64,000 bases of DNA from Trichoplax sp. H2 (taxonomy: Eukaryota; Placozoa; Uniplacotomia; Trichoplacea), in assembly GCA_003344405.1 (NCBI GenBank), contig NOWV01000043.1, positions 372,001 to 436,000 on the forward strand. Direction: 5' to 3'. A model generated the notes under the pieces. The model made no database searches. It was not told where the DNA came from and saw only the letters and a program-made list of their open reading frames with translations. This document shows, in pieces, positions 1 to 11,700 of the stretch; the first letter of the stretch is position 1, and each line of letters starts with the position of its first letter. The translations under genes were made by a program, and so were the position numbers.

Positions 1-951
1 GATTTTTTCTAACACCTAATAAATAAATAAATTTATGATAGTACTCAATTTATACCGTCAAAATTATGCAATAAGCCGGGCGAACAAAAACGTTGTTCAA
101 TGATAACCAATGGAGATAACGACGTTATATTACATCCCATTTTACTGATAAAAAACTGACAGAGTATCGAAATATTAGTATTTATAGTATCTGTATGCTA
201 CATCCGGCATGCTTTTATGTGTAGGACTACAAAGTGTCCTGGTTACCTTCTCTGATCATCCCCACATCGAAACATTTTTGGAGTCGACATGCTTGGCAAC
301 ATTTTCTACGTTGTTTATCAACTTTACATCGACTTCCAGAAGGACAAGTATAAGCAACGGAAGATTGAATGCTACGTTTAAAGAAAGCTTTACAGCCTTC
401 GCAAGACAGTACACCATAATGCAGACCCTAACATGAATAAAGGAAATAGTTGTAGAGGTTAAGTAAAGATGTTACACCTTCAAAGCGTAAAGCCTTTACG
501 ATATTTAATGCCTTCTGCTAGTTCTCTTTTAATATATTATGCATACCGAGGCACGATCACCACAGACTAGACAAGCTTGATTTTGGCTGAAAGTACCATG
601 TTCAAGATTGGGGACGGATTTTTCGGACGGCACTATAACAGCAGGGACTACAGGGATAGAGATTTTACTAGCGTCATAAGGTTGATTTTTTGGACGAAGC
701 ATTCCACAAAGGGAAGCTGGCGTGGGAGCCGTATATATTGGTAGTCCTGCAAGCGGTAACGGCTGTATTCTATCGACACTGTTATGCAACGATGTTATGT
801 TATCATTCTTCGAGTCCGAGGAAGTGGTGGTACCAGAATCGACTCCCTTATCCAGCCGGCTGGAAGCAGTAGAAGTAAATACCAATTGATCACTGGCGCT
901 TGTGACCGGTTCAATTGGAGTACCAGAATGACTCGCAAAAGTACTTGTCAT
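1..951 (-). CDS. NR3-type (ERR/ER-like) nuclear receptor, 5' exons; partial at window start
   Basis: This is a DNA-binding nuclear receptor, a zinc-finger transcription factor acting in the nucleus. Three exons are visible: 951-547 (135 codons from the first ATG), 427-247, and the start of a third at 15-1. All junctions are GT/AG and keep one frame. The Ser/Thr/Pro-rich N-terminal domain (about 125 residues) precedes the DNA-binding domain. Zinc finger I uses C127, C130, C144 and C147; finger II uses C163, C169, C179 and C182. The P-box region reads [13 protein letters not shown], as in oestrogen receptors, whereas ERRs have CEACKAFFKR. The post-finger stretch (VGMIREGVRKN) mixes ERR-like and ER-like residues. 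The ligand-binding domain lies before position 1 and is not seen. The family assignment is secure; the choice between ERR, ER or a basal NR3 sister is not. Confidence 0.9.
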
Positions 952-1912
952 GATATGTTCTATTTAAATTAATTATTATTTTACTTTATACAGTTGAGCT
1001 TTCAATTAGCGTTTCACAGAGTTCTGCTCGTAAAAACCAACCTCTACACCCCAGTTTCATAGCATTAATCCCAAAACATAGTTGACACTCTGAGCTACAG
1101 CAGAAAGACAAAGTAAGAGTTAATTCAACGGCAACTATATATCTATGATTTAACAACATTATACGAGTAGAAAATGAGTATCTCATTAAAAAGTTGAGTA
1201 TCGCTTGGATTGATCATGTAACAAGCACACCTACACACGTATTAAGTAGACCATGTCAACGTCATGATAGTATCGCGGAAAGTAATTACGCGATTGTGCT
1301 ATTCTATAATAGTCTCTGTTGGGTATGACTTTGGGATCAATATGGATATCTGACTGCTACACTATTAAATGATTTTTGACTCTTTTTATTGTCGACTTAG
1401 ATTGTATCCAAGAGTTCTGTGTTAAATGGGCTTCACATCCCTGTTTTTCAAATTAAAAATTTTGGAGAGATATATTGTCAATCTACTGTAGTTTAATACA
1501 ACGCGAATATTACCAGATATTGCTTCTGAGAGCAATTTTCAAATCATGCACTGGTTAGAGCAGTTTGTGCAATTTACTGTAAAAGTGAAGAGATTCAGAT
1601 CAGATTCTGGAACGTTATAGCTAGACAAGTTAAGTTCAAATTGAGTTCATCTGATGTTTGTATCCATGGGCTCATGATGTATTTATCTCTTGAAGAAAAT
1701 TTTCCATGGCAAATCTGCCAGATCCTGCAAAACAAAACGATGCAATGACAAATTGTCTAATTTTATTATCTTCCCTACCTTATTCTAATTATTTATTGAT
1801 GACATTTGCGCAGTATAACAGACTGCAGAAACAAACTAACTGTAGGTAAGGCAGAGGTACTGGAGTCAAATAATCCCAATAAAATAAAATAATTAATTCA
1901 TGACGGTAATTC

Positions 1913-1984
1913 CTGTACTGTACACAGGACAGTGTACAGTCGAGCTATACCGTACCGTACTGTACTGTATGTACTGTACACTGT
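1913..1984. repeat. GTACTGTAC/GTACAGTAC palindromic cluster 1
   Basis: Overlapping copies of TGTACTG, GTACAGT and TACTGTAC fill about 70 bases. The core GTACTGTAC/GTACAGTAC is its own reverse complement apart from the central base, so the tract can fold on itself on either strand. Confidence 0.75.
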
Positions 1985-2920
1985 GGCAAGTGGCGGTTGA
2001 GAGTGTGGGTGATACGCTGACCTCTAAAAACAGTAAACTACTGTCCGTACTAGTGGTTAGTGCTATACTGTACTGTCCATCCACAACATGGCTCCCGAAT
2101 TCTGGCTTTTACAAGAAGAACTGTCAAGAAAGTTTTCATTTTCCCGTTCGTACTCATTCTGCAACTTTTATTACGGTATAATGTATTTTTGTTAGCAAAA
2201 GTAGAGTAGGAAATGATTGATTGGGCCCGTTTTTCCCTTCCAATACTGGTGTACTGTACTGTACTTTACCATCATTACCATAGTGCAATGCCGCATTGCA
2301 CAGTGGTCATCAAAATAAATAAAAGCCAAATCTTCGCTACATGGTAACTAGCAATTTCCTACACGGGTACCAACATTATATACTCTCCATGACAAAGGTA
2401 CTGTATACAGTGATGTGTGTATATTGACATATATATATACGATTGTAGAATGACGCACAGTATTGGGTAGGGAAAATGTCGCTGCTAATAAAAGGATGAC
2501 GAAGATTTCACTAAACTAGTTTAACAACTGTCGTTAAATAAGTAACTTGGATCAAATAAGTGTAGATAGCTATGGATACCGATCATGGGAAGCTGCTGTA
2601 AACCAGGCTATCTACTAAAAAAAGGCCTATGCTCCATTTGTAGTTTATAGCTGAGATTTCCGATGCTATGTAATATACCGCAAAATTTGACGACGGTTTA
2701 TCGAGTCATTACGTCTAAAAATTCGATAGCATGAGCTTGTACCTAAAGTGAATTAATTAACCTTTACAAACTCGTCCATCCTATGACATTATGATACAAA
2801 CTATGATATCAACCGCGTCCTATTTCAGATTTATAAAGTGCTATCGGGCAGTCTCGTCCTATGTTAGCTGACGATCAGTCCATTATTATCTACCGGTCGA
2901 CTGACTACCGTACGTATTAC

Positions 2921-2995
2921 GTACAGTACAGTGTACTGTATGTTGTAGTGTGCAGTATAAGACCCTGAGAGTACATACAGTACTGTATTCACTGT
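2921..2995. repeat. GTACAGTAC palindromic cluster 2
   Basis: The same word family recurs (GTACAGTACAGTGTACTG, then ACATACAGTACTGTA), separated by about 25 unrelated bases. Confidence 0.7.
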
Positions 2996-3560
2996 AGGGT
3001 TGACGACCTTCAACATTGTGAGCCAACATACGAGTGCTTTACAAAATGGGGTTAACCCGTACTTTTCGATTCAACGATAGGCTTCTGTTGAAAGTTTGAA
3101 ACTTTGATACAATTAAGGAGTAGCCCATTCTATATACAATACATAGATTCAATAGCATGTTCTCTCTATTCTTGAAATTGAAACTGGTAAAATTGAAATT
3201 CATTGATGCTTAGCGCAAACTGCACAGCAATGGAGCTACAGTCTGTACATCATGATGCAAGAATGACTATCGATTATGTTAACTTTACAGCAATAGGAAA
3301 GCCAGCTTCATCACGTACAGTGAGCGACTACAGATAGTACACAAATTTAGAATAAATTCAACATTCTATTCATATATGACTTACTTGATGTCAGCAACGA
3401 TAAAAGTCGGCGATATCCGCTTCTTTATTTATCAGACATAATAGTAGTACCGCGGCAACGGGGGTGAGAAGAGGCCGTACTTAAGGAAACCTCGGGCTGC
3501 TCGTTTTCCTGAAAAATGCTCTTGGGTTCCAACACTACTTTACATTGTAAAGCGATATTC

Positions 3561-3722
3561 CTACAGTACAGTACAGCAGCGATGCAGCGTCTTCATTCCG
3601 TGCAGAACCGTACAGTACAGAGTACTGTAGACTGCGCACTGTACAAGATCATGGGTTTGACTAGAAATTGCTGGACTGAAAAATATCTCTTATTACAGTA
3701 CAGTACATGTACTGTACTGTAA
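3561..3722. repeat. GTACAGTAC palindromic cluster 3
   Basis: Several TACAGTACAG and AGTACTGTA words lie across 160 bases. The cluster ends in an almost perfect palindrome, TACAGTACATGTACTGTA, near 3701-3718. Confidence 0.7.
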
Positions 3723-3802
3723 TGGACAGACTTGTCGAAAGGTAAACTGGACTATCGGTACCGGTGTCATGGACTACATCGGCCCATCATATTGTACATA
3801 CG

Positions 3803-3861
3803 AGGGATTGCAACCCGTGCGAAATTTGTTACCCGAGTATGGAAACTCGGGTGCAATCCCT
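3803..3861. repeat. Nested inverted repeat with two competing hairpins
   Basis: Outer arms 3803-3817 and 3848-3861 (AGGGATTGCAACCCG against CGGGTGCAATCCCT) pair over 14 positions with a single bulged base. Inner arms 3831-3838 and 3845-3852 (ACCCGAGT and ACTCGGGT) pair perfectly around a six-base loop. The right-hand bases CGGGT belong to both stems, so the two folds exclude each other. The element is much more GC-rich than its surroundings. No gene was recognised. Confidence 0.7.
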
Positions 3862-5133
3862 AGTACGGACGCATGAACGCGTTGTTTAGTTAAGGTAAAG
3901 GAAGCTTATGGGCGAACACGTAATAAGACTCGAAAAAGAGAGACTAGTCAACACAACCTGAACAAATACAGTATGCTACATGAGCTACAACTAGCTACTC
4001 TAAATCAGGAAACGAAGTCGGAGAAAATGATGATCACAATGATTGTAGTACAATGCATATACATATCGTATCCTGTAGCCTGCAAGTATGGGTGTAGTAA
4101 TTTCCTATCCAACATAGGCTCAATTTGAACGAACAGCTAGCTGATCAACCGCCAATTAGCTCAAAATGCTTGTAGGAATTCGAATACTGTCTTAATACAA
4201 GGGTATTTTAGAAAATGGATTAACTTGTGGATAAGAAGGCATGTACACTTGTTCAGCACAGTATAGGGTTAAAATAACGGTCATAAAAAAATGAGTCCGC
4301 ATAGGTATACTGAAGAAGGCAAGATAAGAAAGAAGGCCAATAATAACCAGCTTATCGACTATATCCATAAACTCCACAATTATACTCGTACGAATAACGT
4401 ATTCAATCGTTCAAAGCACTGTACCTAAAGTGCGTATGGCTAATCACAACCTAAATCAGTTTGCGTCTCTAAAATTGAAGGCGTAATGAATGCAAACGTA
4501 ATGTCACGGTATCTTGTTGCTCTAAAATGCCGAAAATTACATTATTGGTAATGGAACAGAAAGAAATAGTAAACAGATAAACGAAATCAAGATATTAATT
4601 GAAATGTTGGTCGGGGTGGTACACATAGAACGAATATTATACAATAAAAAACGAATACACTGCAAGTTCGGCTGTGCCATTAGAATACGCGTATCTTGAG
4701 TAAAGCTGTACCGCGCAGTACACACAGACTAGTCGTTAGGAGCTAGCATTGCAGGGCTTAGCCGTAAACCTGTTTCCGTTTAAGACGAAGGCTATAAATA
4801 AAATTTGTATCAAAACATCGTTTACGTATTAATTCAAATAGAGCAGTTATCTGCTATCATTTAATATAGTCCATCAGATGCAATCTTTTATAAAGGCTAT
4901 GCTTATGCAGTAGAATGAATAGCATGGATAACATAGTTTTTATACATTAATTATATATTTAGCTATTCACTGTAATTCGGTCAATCTACTTGTATACGAG
5001 TATATTCGCTCCTTTAAAGCAAGATAAAATAAAAATGCTTATTCTTTTAGCAAAATTGGATAACATTTCATTCACACTTTCATCAACAACAGTTAATATT
5101 AGCCCAATTGATAATAGTAGAATAGGATAAGGC

Positions 5134-6320
5134 TTAGTCTTGAAGTAATTTAAAATAACAATAAATGACATTTTCGCCTTTAGCTTCAGGTTTACTCATA
5201 TGGATCTTACGTGTAGGATTACTTTCTAGTAATGCTTCATGCATGCTATGAATTAAAGCTGCTGCTTTTTCGTAATTGAATTTATATAGAATGACCAATT
5301 TAATCCTGTAATTGCGATCCAAGTACTTATCAATCTGATTAATCCTATAGCGTAAATCATGCTGACTAATGTTGTGTTTAATACGATATTCTTTTTCCAT
5401 GATTTCTATTTTTGACCTTTCCTTTCGCTTGTTCTTATCAAGATATAGTTGTTTGCCGGATATTAATCTAAGAAATAGAAATAAATTCACTTTGTTCAGA
5501 TTGATGCCTTTATTGTCATGTACTGTTCACCGTAGCTATTGTGAAAATTCACTCATAAGGTATAGTATCAAAAAATAGCTCTAGGGTTCAATCCCATTTC
5601 GCAACGTTACAATACAAATGATGACAATTTTCTCTTGAAGAAGTCACTATATAATCTTTACCTACAAACCGGAAATGGCTTGGCCTGTGGAGAAACTTCT
5701 ACCAACTTGAAACCTTTGCTCTCCGCTATGGACAACGCATGGCTCTTTTCTTTTTGGCCTAAATTGACTCCATTTTCGTCGATTAAGAGTACTGTCATGG
5801 CTTTTATTTGATCATCCTTTCGGTAAAGTTTTTGACGATAACAAGAAGAAGAGGTCATTAATGGTGATTTATATTGAAAAACATTGCCAAGGGGCAGATT
5901 TGGTTCTTTATCACAAAGTCTGTTCGTTAAGATTGCCCTAAGGAAGATACATCGATATATATATAGATCTTAATCATTATCTTACAATAAGTATACGCTA
6001 CATAGAATGAATATAATAAGGTAAAGTTTCCATGCTACACTTATTTGAAGTCCATCGTTACTTTTCCACGACTACAATTGCAATCCAATCAATTTATTCC
6101 CTACTTTAACATACAATTGTATCGATGCCATAAACTAAAGTAGAGATTGATATAAACCTAACTAGTCCAATTGCTCGTTGCTGAATTCAGTAACGGTCAA
6201 TAGGTGTATTATGACTTTTAAGCTATTGGCGGTTCTTTATAAGCAAAACGAATTGTTGCTGATAGCCGCTACACACCTCCATAGGATGGAATTTTTCGCA
6301 AGCGATTGCCTGACTAGCAT
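5134..6320 (-). CDS. MTIF3: Mitochondrial translation initiation factor IF-3
   Basis: The protein binds the small mitochondrial ribosomal subunit, keeps the subunits apart and helps select the start codon. The gene has three exons: 6320-6277, 5937-5662 and 5467-5134, with GT/AG introns. Together they give 654 nt, or 217 residues plus TAA. Exon 1 encodes MLVRQSLAKNSILWR, a basic amphipathic start typical of a mitochondrial presequence. The IF3 N-domain lies near residues 62-106, with the signatures LIDENGVNLG and KLVEVSPQAKPFPVC. A lysine/arginine-rich linker follows, then the C-domain (KLVILYKFNYEKAAALI near the middle, PEAKGENVI near the end). Exon 2 stays open upstream of its internal methionine, and its phase matches exon 1 exactly, so I prefer the ATG at 6320. 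The length fits animal MTIF3, perhaps a little short. The gene is divergent from SSR2, 1.85 kb away. Confidence 0.88.
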
Positions 6321-7186
6321 ACTCCAGGATAAATATTTGACGACTATGGACACTTGCAAGTCATATCGGAAAATAATCAATTTTCAAGCAAGCGATAAGT
6401 TACCTGCAGATAAATAGAGAATTTGATTATTTGTCGTTGATTGCAATGTGCCTCGTACAAGAGTCATTCATGAAAGTACTCATAAACCCATGGTGAGACT
6501 GTCAGAACATAGCCGTAAGTTGCACGTTTATGCTATTTGAGGTGTTGAATCGATCCTCAATTCGCCAGGTGTATCGTATTGACCACTAGAGTAGTTGAGT
6601 TTTGCATACGCGTATTTTAATACGGCTGTGCACAGTTTGCAAGTTGTTACTATTGCGCACGTACAGTACTACACAATATTGAAGTTAATGACTGTACTTA
6701 GGCTGTAGCTCATGCATGCATTTTCAATGCAGTGATGGAGAAATTTCAATTTGTACAATTTGCATACTGAATTTCAATGGTTATGTATGCACAGCTATTG
6801 GATTGGGTTTGTAGACGTGTTAACATACCTCTAGTACAGTACTGCTTGTATCAGGCAAGATGAAGTCTTGATTCCAGTTGAGTATACCAGTAGCAACGAG
6901 TATACACTGCCTATAAAGTACTGAGGTAGTTTTATGAATCAACATTAAACATTCATGGCAAGATAGTCGCTTTGATGCATGAATCAACCAATTGCAGTCG
7001 ATTTAGCAGTCTTACCTACGTGGTACTTCAACTGGCTAGCTGAATCAAGTTTGAAAGTCAGCAAGACTCTAGCTGAGGACTTGAGTAAAATTTTTGAACG
7101 CCGAGTATTCTGCTTTCTCTCTTTTCTCTCGGTTCTCTAGGCCGAATGTGGAAAGAGTAGAAAACGTTTGGTTCCGCTTCCAGGAT

Positions 7187-7326
7187 TTACAGTACTGTAG
7201 TGAACCGTCTATTGTACTGTACTTTACAATACATTGTACTGTAAAGTATACATTACAGTCCATTGTACTGTATCGCCTACAGTACAGTACTGTGCACTGT
7301 ACAGTATGTACTGTACAGTACAGTAT
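7187..7326. repeat. GTACAGTAC palindromic cluster 4
   Basis: Repeated TACAGTACTGTA, TGTACTGTA and CTGTACAGTA words run with short spacers, including GTACTGTACAGTACAGTA near the 3' edge. Confidence 0.75.
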
Positions 7327-7660
7327 TCTAATAACTAATGATCGGTGATCGGATCAGTTATTTTCAATCTACTTTACTGTACAGTAAGTGAAGCATACTC
7401 GTATTTTCAATCCAATTTGTTCCTCAATACCAATACTGTTATAGGTGAAATATTGTAGGTACAGTACAACGTCGGGGAGTCATGAATTCTTCAGTATACT
7501 GTAGTACCAGTATTTTGCATACTGTACTATGCAGAATGAAGGCAATGCACGGTACAGTGTACAGTATCATGTTCCGTAGTTTGCCCACTTTTGCGGAATG
7601 AAAGAAATACGCAGGTGCAGTGCGCATCCGCGTTCCGTTCCATTCCGTAGTTTACTCGGC

Positions 7661-7794
7661 ACCGTACTGTACAGTATGTACTGTACAGTACTGGTAATGT
7701 ACTGTACTGTACTGTAGGTCTACAGTACAAACTTCGTACAGTACAGTACAGTACAGTACAGTAAACTGTAGTACTGTACACTGTACTGTAATGT
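7661..7794. repeat. GTACAGTAC cluster 5 with a pentanucleotide run
   Basis: This is the densest cluster. An inverted GTACTGTACAGTATGTACTGTA block is followed at 7736-7763 by a pure (GTACA) run of about 5.6 copies. The family therefore derives from, or expands as, a five-base simple repeat present in both orientations. Confidence 0.8.
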
Positions 7795-7851
7795 AACAAA
7801 GAAATTGATTAGGGTTCCAATTTTTATTGTTCTCTTGGTCTTGAGTCTTGA

Positions 7852-7915
7852 CCTACTGTACAGTGTACAGTACTAACGTACTGGAGTGAGCGTACGTACT
7901 GTACACTGTACACAG
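7852..7915. repeat. GTACAGTAC palindromic cluster 6, SSR2 upstream region
   Basis: CTGTACAGTGTACAGTAC and GTACGTACTGTACACTGTAC lie about 260-320 bases before the SSR2 start codon, so they probably fall in or near its promoter. Confidence 0.65.
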
Positions 7916-8173
7916 ATCGTCACGTCTATTCTCTTGGACTTAGTACGGCCAAGCAGTCACTGTCAACTCCGACGCCATACTGTGCACTAGTGTACAGTAT
8001 GGGCGCTCAGGATTGTATGCGCACCCGATGGCGTGCTGTCCCAACTTGTCCTTTTCCTTCCTCAAACTGCCTACCTGGCTTACATTACTCTGTCGCTGAC
8101 GAGTACGCCCGCGTGCTTGACAAATTGATTGAGAAAGATTTTCAATCATCGATTGTGACTCGTCGGAGAAGCA

Positions 8174-8752
8174 ATGAAATCCACTTGGTTTTATTTGGCA
8201 TTATTAGTTGGTGCTTTTCTATCCACTTCGATAGTGAAGGGACAGGATGGAGGACCATCGGCTCGATTATTGGTAGGTAAAAATGTTCTCAATAATATGG
8301 TGGTGGAAAACAAAGAATTGGCCATCAATTATGAAATTTATAACGTTGGCCAAGGTACTGCTACCGAAGTCGAATTACAAGATGATATCATCAGTGGTGA
8401 TAGCATGAAATTAGTCCGTGGAATTCTACCAGTGGTTTGGGATCGTATTCCACCCGGTGGCAACGTCACTCATGCTGTTGTTCTTAAACCGATCAAGATA
8501 GGGCCTTACAATTTCACCTCCGCTCGAATCAGTTATACCATGAACGAAAATGGCGATCGACAACTCTCTTTATCCACGGCACTGGGTGTCACTTCGGTCA
8601 TGAATGAAAAAGAATATGATAGAAAGCACTCACCACATTTAACGGATTGGGCTATTTTTGGTTTACTCAATATACCTATCATTGTTATTCCATATTTGAT
8701 GTGGTATAGCAGTAAATCAAAGTATTATACTCCTAAAGCCAAAAAAGCATAA
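8174..8752 (+). CDS. SSR2: Translocon-associated protein subunit beta (TRAP-beta, SSR-beta)
   Basis: This is a subunit of the TRAP complex, which sits beside the Sec61 channel in the ER membrane and helps secretory proteins insert. The intact single-exon frame gives 192 residues (human SSR2 is 183). Residues 1-23 are a signal peptide with core FYLALLVGAFLSTSIV. A lumenal beta-sandwich domain of about 130 residues follows, with two N-glycosylation sequons, NVT at 97 and NFT at 113. One transmembrane helix spans about 157-178 (WAIFGLLNIPIIVIPYLMWY), and the short cytosolic tail is lysine-rich, ending KAKKA. This is the classic type I TRAP-beta layout. The start is the ATG directly before the signal peptide. 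The coding region lacks introns, unlike MTIF3 and NR3 nearby. I saw no poly-A tail remnant to suggest a retrocopy. Confidence 0.97.
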   Translation: MKSTWFYLALLVGAFLSTSIVKGQDGGPSARLLVGKNVLNNMVVENKELAINYEIYNVGQGTATEVELQDDIISGDSMKLVRGILPVVWDRIPPGGNVTHAVVLKPIKIGPYNFTSARISYTMNENGDRQLSLSTALGVTSVMNEKEYDRKHSPHLTDWAIFGLLNIPIIVIPYLMWYSSKSKYYTPKAKKA

Positions 8753-11700
8753 TTAGAGTATTAGTGTATCTCCATTGCTGTATCTGCTTGTGCTCTTACT
8801 GATACATTAATGCTGTACATTTGCTATCAACGGATAATATCATTTTAGTACGCCTCTCTTGTGCGTGTCTTTCAAATTCATACAAATATTACTTCTCATC
8901 TTGTCATTCGGTTTCGGTTAGGATAGAACGATGACATGGAAAACTATTAAAGTGACTGTATTAGTCAAAGATCGCCATGTCTACTTGATTAACAACAATT
9001 TTTATCATCCAATTGAACTAGTCTGATACCGAATGCATTATCCAGAACTGGAGAATAATTATTATTACAAAAACAAATGCAATTGTTGACGTTATTAAAA
9101 CAGTTGGAAAATGTATATCGATGCTACAGTTGTTGAATTGACTCTACTAGGTGAAGAAACTATCCATTTCTTCTTGCCCTGCTCTTCCCACACGCCAAAG
9201 CTGAAATTATAACTTACATGAATAGATTTTCCTATTATCCCTTTCGATATGCGTATGATATTGCTTGCTGTAGAAATTTGACTGTAAGATATCAATAGTT
9301 AGCGTGCTACGATTCTTGTTATTTTCCTAATTGCTTACACAAATTAATCTTAATCGGTCCGGTTAAATGTATTGCTTATATTACATTCTAATAGGCTAAT
9401 TCACCAAGGTATTCACTGGCGTGAAGTAGTTTCATAATCAATTTGCAACTGTAGGGATTGACGTCTGCATTGCAACAATTTACAAGTATCGAATTCTTCC
9501 TCTACTTAATACCGGAAATTGTCAACTGAAAAGCTTCAAATTGACAATAGAGCATGATGATATTCATTCCTATGGTAGTAATTGATAATAATTCAAATTG
9601 CTTGTAAACTTTTGAAAGATTGAAGATTGAACGAAATCAGCCAACTACAAAGCTTTCTATGAACGATACGATACAGTATTGGCCATAGTGTTATTTGAAT
9701 ATCTTAACTAATGATGAACGCTGATGGCATACTATACAATCTACTATCCGCCATACCTGCAGCGACTTCATTGATTTTTGAACGACAGGCCTTGTACAAT
9801 CAACGTATTAATCTTTTGGTCATTAGTACAGTACTACAATAAATTTCCTTGCACAGTACTGTAGTATTATAAATACCATCGACCAAATCAGAACGATTTT
9901 CAATCGACTTTTCAACTGCACGAATTTTATAACAAGTCCTTATGACCAGTATATGTAGTACCTACTTAATGATTTTCTTAATCAGGTACAGATCACTTGA
10001 AGATGAATAGTATGAAAAGATATATTTTAGTTTAACTAAGGAGAATAATCACTACTATACTACCAAAGTCAAAGCTAACACATCTTTTCCAACATAATTT
10101 TCAATTGATTTGCCATTCCCAATCTAATTTTGAAAATAGCGTAGCAAAATAGAAAAATGCGCATATGCTGACTTCTACGGGTATAAATTTAAACATGATT
10201 GAAATGCTTCCAATCATAGCCAGTACGCTCTGGAATACCAGCTATACTTAGCTACCAGGGTCAAAATTGAGAGACACTCTATTTACACCCTTCGTAATCC
10301 TAACCCTAACATGTCTTAATTCAGAAGCCCAATAGCCAGGTTAAGTGAAAGTTAGGATGTTACCAGCTGAAAGAGATAGAAAATGAGTGAAGATGCTACA
10401 CAGGAATTGTTACATAATCGAATCTAGACGATGAATTACTCATACATATCCCGAACATAAACACTTTGAATACAGTGTCTGCACAATCAAATAACCTCCA
10501 AAATAAAAAATTGGCTTTAAAAATGTTACGATCGCTAGAATATGAATATATCCAACGGTTAGCTATGACAGAAGTGACAGGGTCAATTTATGGAAGAAAA
10601 AGGAAATCCTTCGCTGGTATGTTGTATTATGTCTTCTATATAGAGCAATTTCACCTAGAAAATATTGTACGTACGCAATAATAGCCACTTAAAATGGGAA
10701 TACACACCTTATATCCGCATATGTTTTGTATAACAACATTCTCTTTTGAATTGTACTAACTTTCAACACTGACTTACTGAATTCATACCTTATGCAATAC
10801 GTCATATACGTAATGCAAGCACGTTTCCTAGAGCGGTAATATATTACTGTAGCTATAAAATTCCGCGATCCTTGGATGCGCATAATTCTACATGATAGTG
10901 CTCATTCCACAAAATCACAACAATAAGTAGCAATGTTGACTGTACTCTAAAACAGGCATATACAAGTACAGTTCGCAATCTATTGTCTAGGTCCTATCGT
11001 AGAATACGAGTACTATAGAACATTATTTGCTAAGTATATGATTATAAATAACTGCAGTCGAGAATCTTTTAAACCCCTTTGTTACCACTAAAGCCACACA
11101 TATAACATAAGCTAGCATTGTAACCATAGTAACGGATTCGCTATATTGCTGAGAATACATCGTCTATTTTGGGGGAATTAGACTAGTACTATTGGTCATG
11201 CTGGTGTGATGGTGATACTTACACTAGTGAAATACATGCATACCACGCGTAGAGTATTCTACTAACATTATCAGAGGATGTAGAATAGTTTTATGAAAGT
11301 GCTTACCGTATATTGCAGCTGCTTCAAGTAGACGATCTATGGGTTTGGATGATTAATAACTGCAGCCAAGGTACAAGCGCACGGTGCCAGATGTGAACTC
11401 AAGAGGAACAAGTGAAAGAGGATATAAAATTCAAAGCCTTTATTGCTCCTTAAGATAAATCAATTCCTTTTTGTCCGTCTTAATGACTTTTAAAAAATGA
11501 TGACGATTAACTTACTATTGACAGCATACAAAATTCAAGTGTAGTCAATAAATGCTTTGAAAGTTATCATCTTTCTTCCTTTATTACTGGACGTCATAGC
11601 CAATTAGGATCCTTATAGGATGTAGATTTGTACATGAGAGTCAAATTTTGTCTTTACAATCATTATCAAGTCTATGTACCACTAACCGAATATATCGCAA

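Larger units (their letters stand above)
952..5133. other. Intergenic stretch upstream of NR3, rich in short palindromes
   Basis: No supported gene. The stretch holds three GTACAGTAC-type clusters and one strong hairpin, listed separately. Short open frames here (for example minus-strand 4368-4192 and 4680-4537) encode hydrophobic runs expected by chance in AT-rich DNA. I found no consistent splice partners for them. Confidence 0.6.
6321..8173. other. Divergent intergenic region between MTIF3 and SSR2
   Basis: This 1.85-kb spacer must contain the 5' ends and promoters of both flanking genes. I see no clear TATA box. It is dominated by GTACAGTAC clusters (listed separately), and the open frames across it, such as the Y-C-T-V-repeating ones, are translations of those repeats. 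Confidence 0.6.

Noticed and set aside
3434-3520. GC-rich minus-strand segment after a TTTTTCAG acceptor, encoding ENEQPEVSLSTASSHPRCRG and ending at TAA within TAAATAAAG
   Set aside because: It resembles a terminal exon with a poly(A) signal, but a second frame is equally open and I found no convincing upstream exon.
4192-4725. Two minus-strand open frames with membrane-helix-like stretches
   Set aside because: AT-rich DNA yields Phe/Ile/Leu runs by chance; starts and splice phases could not be reconciled.
5584-5596. GGTTCAATCCC, resembling a tRNA B box
   Set aside because: No A box or cloverleaf can be drawn upstream; the segment is the intron of MTIF3.
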